Part shown: piece by piece, positions 61,590 to 64,000 of the stretch | Layout of the letters: the number at the start of each line of letters is the position of its first letter | Numbering within the stretch: the stretch's first letter is position 1 | Assembly: GCA_026929865.2 (NCBI GenBank) | Contig: CM049410.1 | Coordinates: 7,430,501 to 7,494,500, forward strand | Source of the DNA: Hyperoplus lanceolatus | Lineage: Eukaryota > Chordata > Actinopteri > Uranoscopiformes > Ammodytidae | Direction: 5' to 3' | Length of the DNA: 64,000 bases | The notes under the pieces: generated by a model | Databases searched by the model: none | What the model was told of the DNA's origin: nothing | Seen by the model: only the letters and a program-made list of their open reading frames with translations | Position numbers and translations under genes: made by a program

Positions 61590-62044
61590 GCTGTACATAC
61601 TGTAGTATACGCTCATCTTCTCCTTGTGCCATGCTGCAGCTTATACAGTTTAAAGTGTTACATAGAGTCCATTTTAGCAAATCCAGACTATTTGAAATGT
61701 ATCCAAATGTTGTGGACCAATGTGACAGATGCCACGCCTCCTCTTGTAACTTGAGTCATGTGTTTTTTTTACTGTCCCAGACTAAACAGATTCTGGAATG
61801 ACTTTTTGTATGACCATGACAAAGGTTCTAGGAGCCCAAATTAAAACAGACCCCTTTATCGCAATATTTGGAACCCCATCTCAACAACCCGATATCACAG
61901 CCTTACAATCAGAAACATTAGCCTTGACTTCCCTTCTGGCAAGACGCCGTATTTTACTCATGTGGAAATCCCCTAACTCCCCATCAATTCAGATCTGGCT
62001 CCAAGATGTTATGTTTTCTCTTAAATTCGATAAAATTAAATTGA

Positions 62045-62464
62045 GGGCCCACTCACACTAGGGCCGTTTGCCTGTTCTGTGCTGCATGAATATTCAGCAC
62101 GATTCCCCCCTCTCCACTCCCCTCGCTCGCCCGTGGTCACACTGCTCGTGGCCTGGGCACGATTGCACCTTGTCTACGTCACCGTGCGCGTTTAGGATTT
62201 GGAGCGTAGTCTACTTGTAGGCTATACGAAGGTTTGTGAATATTTTCATCCGGCCAAATTTGCATCATATGTTCCACTTCCACATTAGAGCAACGAGAAT
62301 CCTTAAATATATCCTATTATACTACTTTTCTGGTCTTCCTTTCTTGTTAAAAACTGCTATAGAGCAACCTGACACGAATCACATCACAAAAAACTATGTA
62401 GATTTTCGGGACACTCTTCCTCTTACCCTAGCGAGCACAGCAGTCTCTCTCTACACACTGCTTT
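62045..62464. mobile_element. Left part of the terminal-inverted-repeat element (block 2)
   Basis: GGGCCCACTCACACTAGGGCC follows the L1-A segment KFDKIKLR. The element matches 42,393-42,803 of block 1, then is cut off at 62,464 by the 1.84-kb deletion that joins it directly to L1-B. Confidence 0.75.
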
Positions 62465-64000
62465 AAACTTCTGCCTCATAGATGCGTTTCCATACTTCAT
62501 TAAATTGTTTTGTTTTGTTGTTGTCCTCGGATAATGTATTTTCTATGGTCAGATAATATGTCATAAGTTCTTTCCAGTTCTTTAATGTAGGGGCCTCTGC
62601 ATCTTTCCAGTATTTTAAAATTAGTTTATTGTAAACAAGGGAAGAAAACATAATTTGCCATCCCATAGGGTACCTTACACCCTCGGGGTTCTGAAAAATG
62701 CACAGCTGAGCTGAGAACTGCATTTTTGTTTTACAAATGGTTGATATCCATTCTTTGATTTCATTCCATCCTTTGTTCACTTTCATACAATGCCAAAAGG
62801 CGTGTATGAGGGAGTCTTGAGAGCCACACTTCACACACTGGTCAGAGGAGTCAGAATAAAACGTATGTAATTGATCTCTAGTATAATATATTCTTGTCAT
62901 CAGTTTATATTGTATTAACCTGAGATTTTCATTTGTGGTCATTTTATTTGTAAGATACAAGCATTTCTTCCATTTTATATTGGCTTCTTTGAATTGGAGA
63001 TCTTTATTTCATTTTTCATAGAGCTTATGCATTGAGTAGTGTTTAAATTCTTCCTTCAAGAGAATATTATATATGCTACCAATTAACTGTTTCTTGTTTC
63101 CTTTTATAAACATAACCTTCTCAAATGGTCCTTGAACCAAATCATATTGTAAATTAAAGTTTTCCATTATCCAGTTTTTTAGCTGTAAATATCTAAACGA
63201 TTCTTGGTTTGACAGTTTGAATTTAATCTGAAGCTCTGTGAATGGTTGAACCCTATTGTGCAAAATTAGATCTGACAATTGATTAATTCCCCTTGTACTC
63301 CAAGTACTCCAATTGAGCTCGTCATTCTGGATTTTAATTGATTTAATTTATTAATTAATTAATTTATTACAAAGTTCTGTGTTCCTAGGGATACTAATCT
63401 GCGCTCCAAGTATTTTTCCAATTTTGTTCCATGATTTTAAAGTGCTGTTTGTAACAAAGTTTGATACTTTTATATTGCGTTTTGTAAACAAAGCTGTGAA
63501 CAGGTTTTGGGGTTTTAATTGGTTACTTTCTATATCAATCCAGGGTTCTTCAGCTGTATTATTGATTATCCGATCTATGTAAAACATCTGTGATGCATAG
63601 AAGTGCAGTTCTAAATTTGGAAGTTTAAGACCACCTTCTGTTCTTACATTTTGAAGAAGAGTTCTACTCAGTCAATGTGCTTTATTAGACCAGACAAACG
63701 AGGTGAGTAAAGAGTTTAATTGTGTGAAGAATTGTTTTGGAGGAATTAAAGGTATTGTTTGGAAGATAAAGAGAAATTTTGGTAACCACATCATTTTAAA
63801 AAGATTTATCCTTCCAATTATATTTATGGGCAGGTCTGACCATTTCTTAATACTAATGTTTAATTCATTTATTAGAGAGATAAAGTTATCTTTGTATAAT
63901 TGTGTTTTTTCAGGGCTTATGATGTAACCTAAGTATTTTAACTTTTTTTTCTACTGAAGGTTCTTTAAATCTTCTGGGATGCACACTCCTTTATTGATTT
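62464..64000 (-). mobile_element. L1-B LINE of block 2, truncated by deletion and window end
   Basis: The minus-strand carboxy-terminal frame (62,960-62,463) is longer than in block 1. It includes the zinc knuckle CVKCGSQDSLIHAFWHC and a following segment (PMGWQIMFSSLVYNKLIL) that block 1 lost through a roughly 270-bp deletion. Upstream pieces match 44,900-45,886. It is expected to continue beyond the window. Confidence 0.85.

Larger units (their letters stand above)
52627..64000 (+). mobile_element. Second copy of the L1-A transposon block, truncated by window end
   Basis: L1-A pieces recur in the same order as in block 1: FKRWNYLPLSLRGMINVVKM near 52,700, SKNAWERELGVDLTDQW near 57,540, MLQLIQFKVLHRVHFSKS near 61,630, and IQIWLQDVMFSLKFDKIKLR near 61,990 (a stretch deleted in block 1). 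Relative to block 1 it has lost about 600 bp around 57,107 (the L2 5' end and junction) and about 1.84 kb at 62,464, and has gained two insertions. The block continues past the window. Confidence 0.8.

Overview
The window looks like an intergenic, repeat-rich stretch of a ray-finned (teleost) fish genome. Long (AC)n/(TG)n, (GA)n and (TTCT)n microsatellites, L2- and L1/Tx1-like LINEs, hAT-like and TTAA-type transposons, and a tRNA-derived SINE all point that way. There are no operons, CRISPR arrays or other prokaryotic features. Most reading frames are microsatellite translations or transposon fragments.

1-33.2 kb: no convincing host gene. It holds microsatellites and a series of mobile-element copies: an inverted pair of TTAA-type MITEs (7.9 and 9.4 kb), a TTAA element (11.7-12.5 kb), two copies of one hAT-like element (12.7-13.6 kb and 30.2-32.2 kb, the second carrying a nested transposon), a tRNA-derived SINE with a 15-bp target duplication (15.2 kb), a short inverted-repeat MITE (16.6 kb), a degraded SINE (17.0 kb), an internally inverted LINE (18.5-20.6 kb), another LINE tail (26.6 kb) and a tRNA-Trp-like fragment (33.15 kb).

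33.6-64 kb: a tandem segmental duplication of a small gene plus a nested transposon block. Each gene copy has a TATA box, a signal peptide split over two exons, short phase-1 exons encoding a Tyr/Gly/Pro/Ser-rich cysteine-free product, a last coding exon, a probable 3'-UTR exon and an AATAAA signal. Copy 1 (34,189-35,549) predicts 264 aa and copy 2 (50,481-51,744) predicts 230 aa. They differ by one 34-residue repeat. I do not recognise the family. A third copy of the unit's 3' flank lies upstream (about 33.59-33.84 kb), so the array once had more units.

Between the two genes lies a 13.6-kb set of nested insertions. The outermost is a plus-strand L1-like element that appears to have inserted exactly at a unit/unit junction (7-bp flanking repeat AGTTCCT). 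It carries a minus-strand L2, a hAT-like element, another terminal-inverted-repeat element and an antisense second L1, which itself carries two DNA transposons. The block recurs after gene copy 2 and runs off the window. Two insertions exist only in copy 2, a 1,454-bp hAT with perfect 8-bp target duplication and a 2,476-bp L2 with a 785-codon uninterrupted frame. Both therefore post-date the duplication and have empty sites in copy 1.
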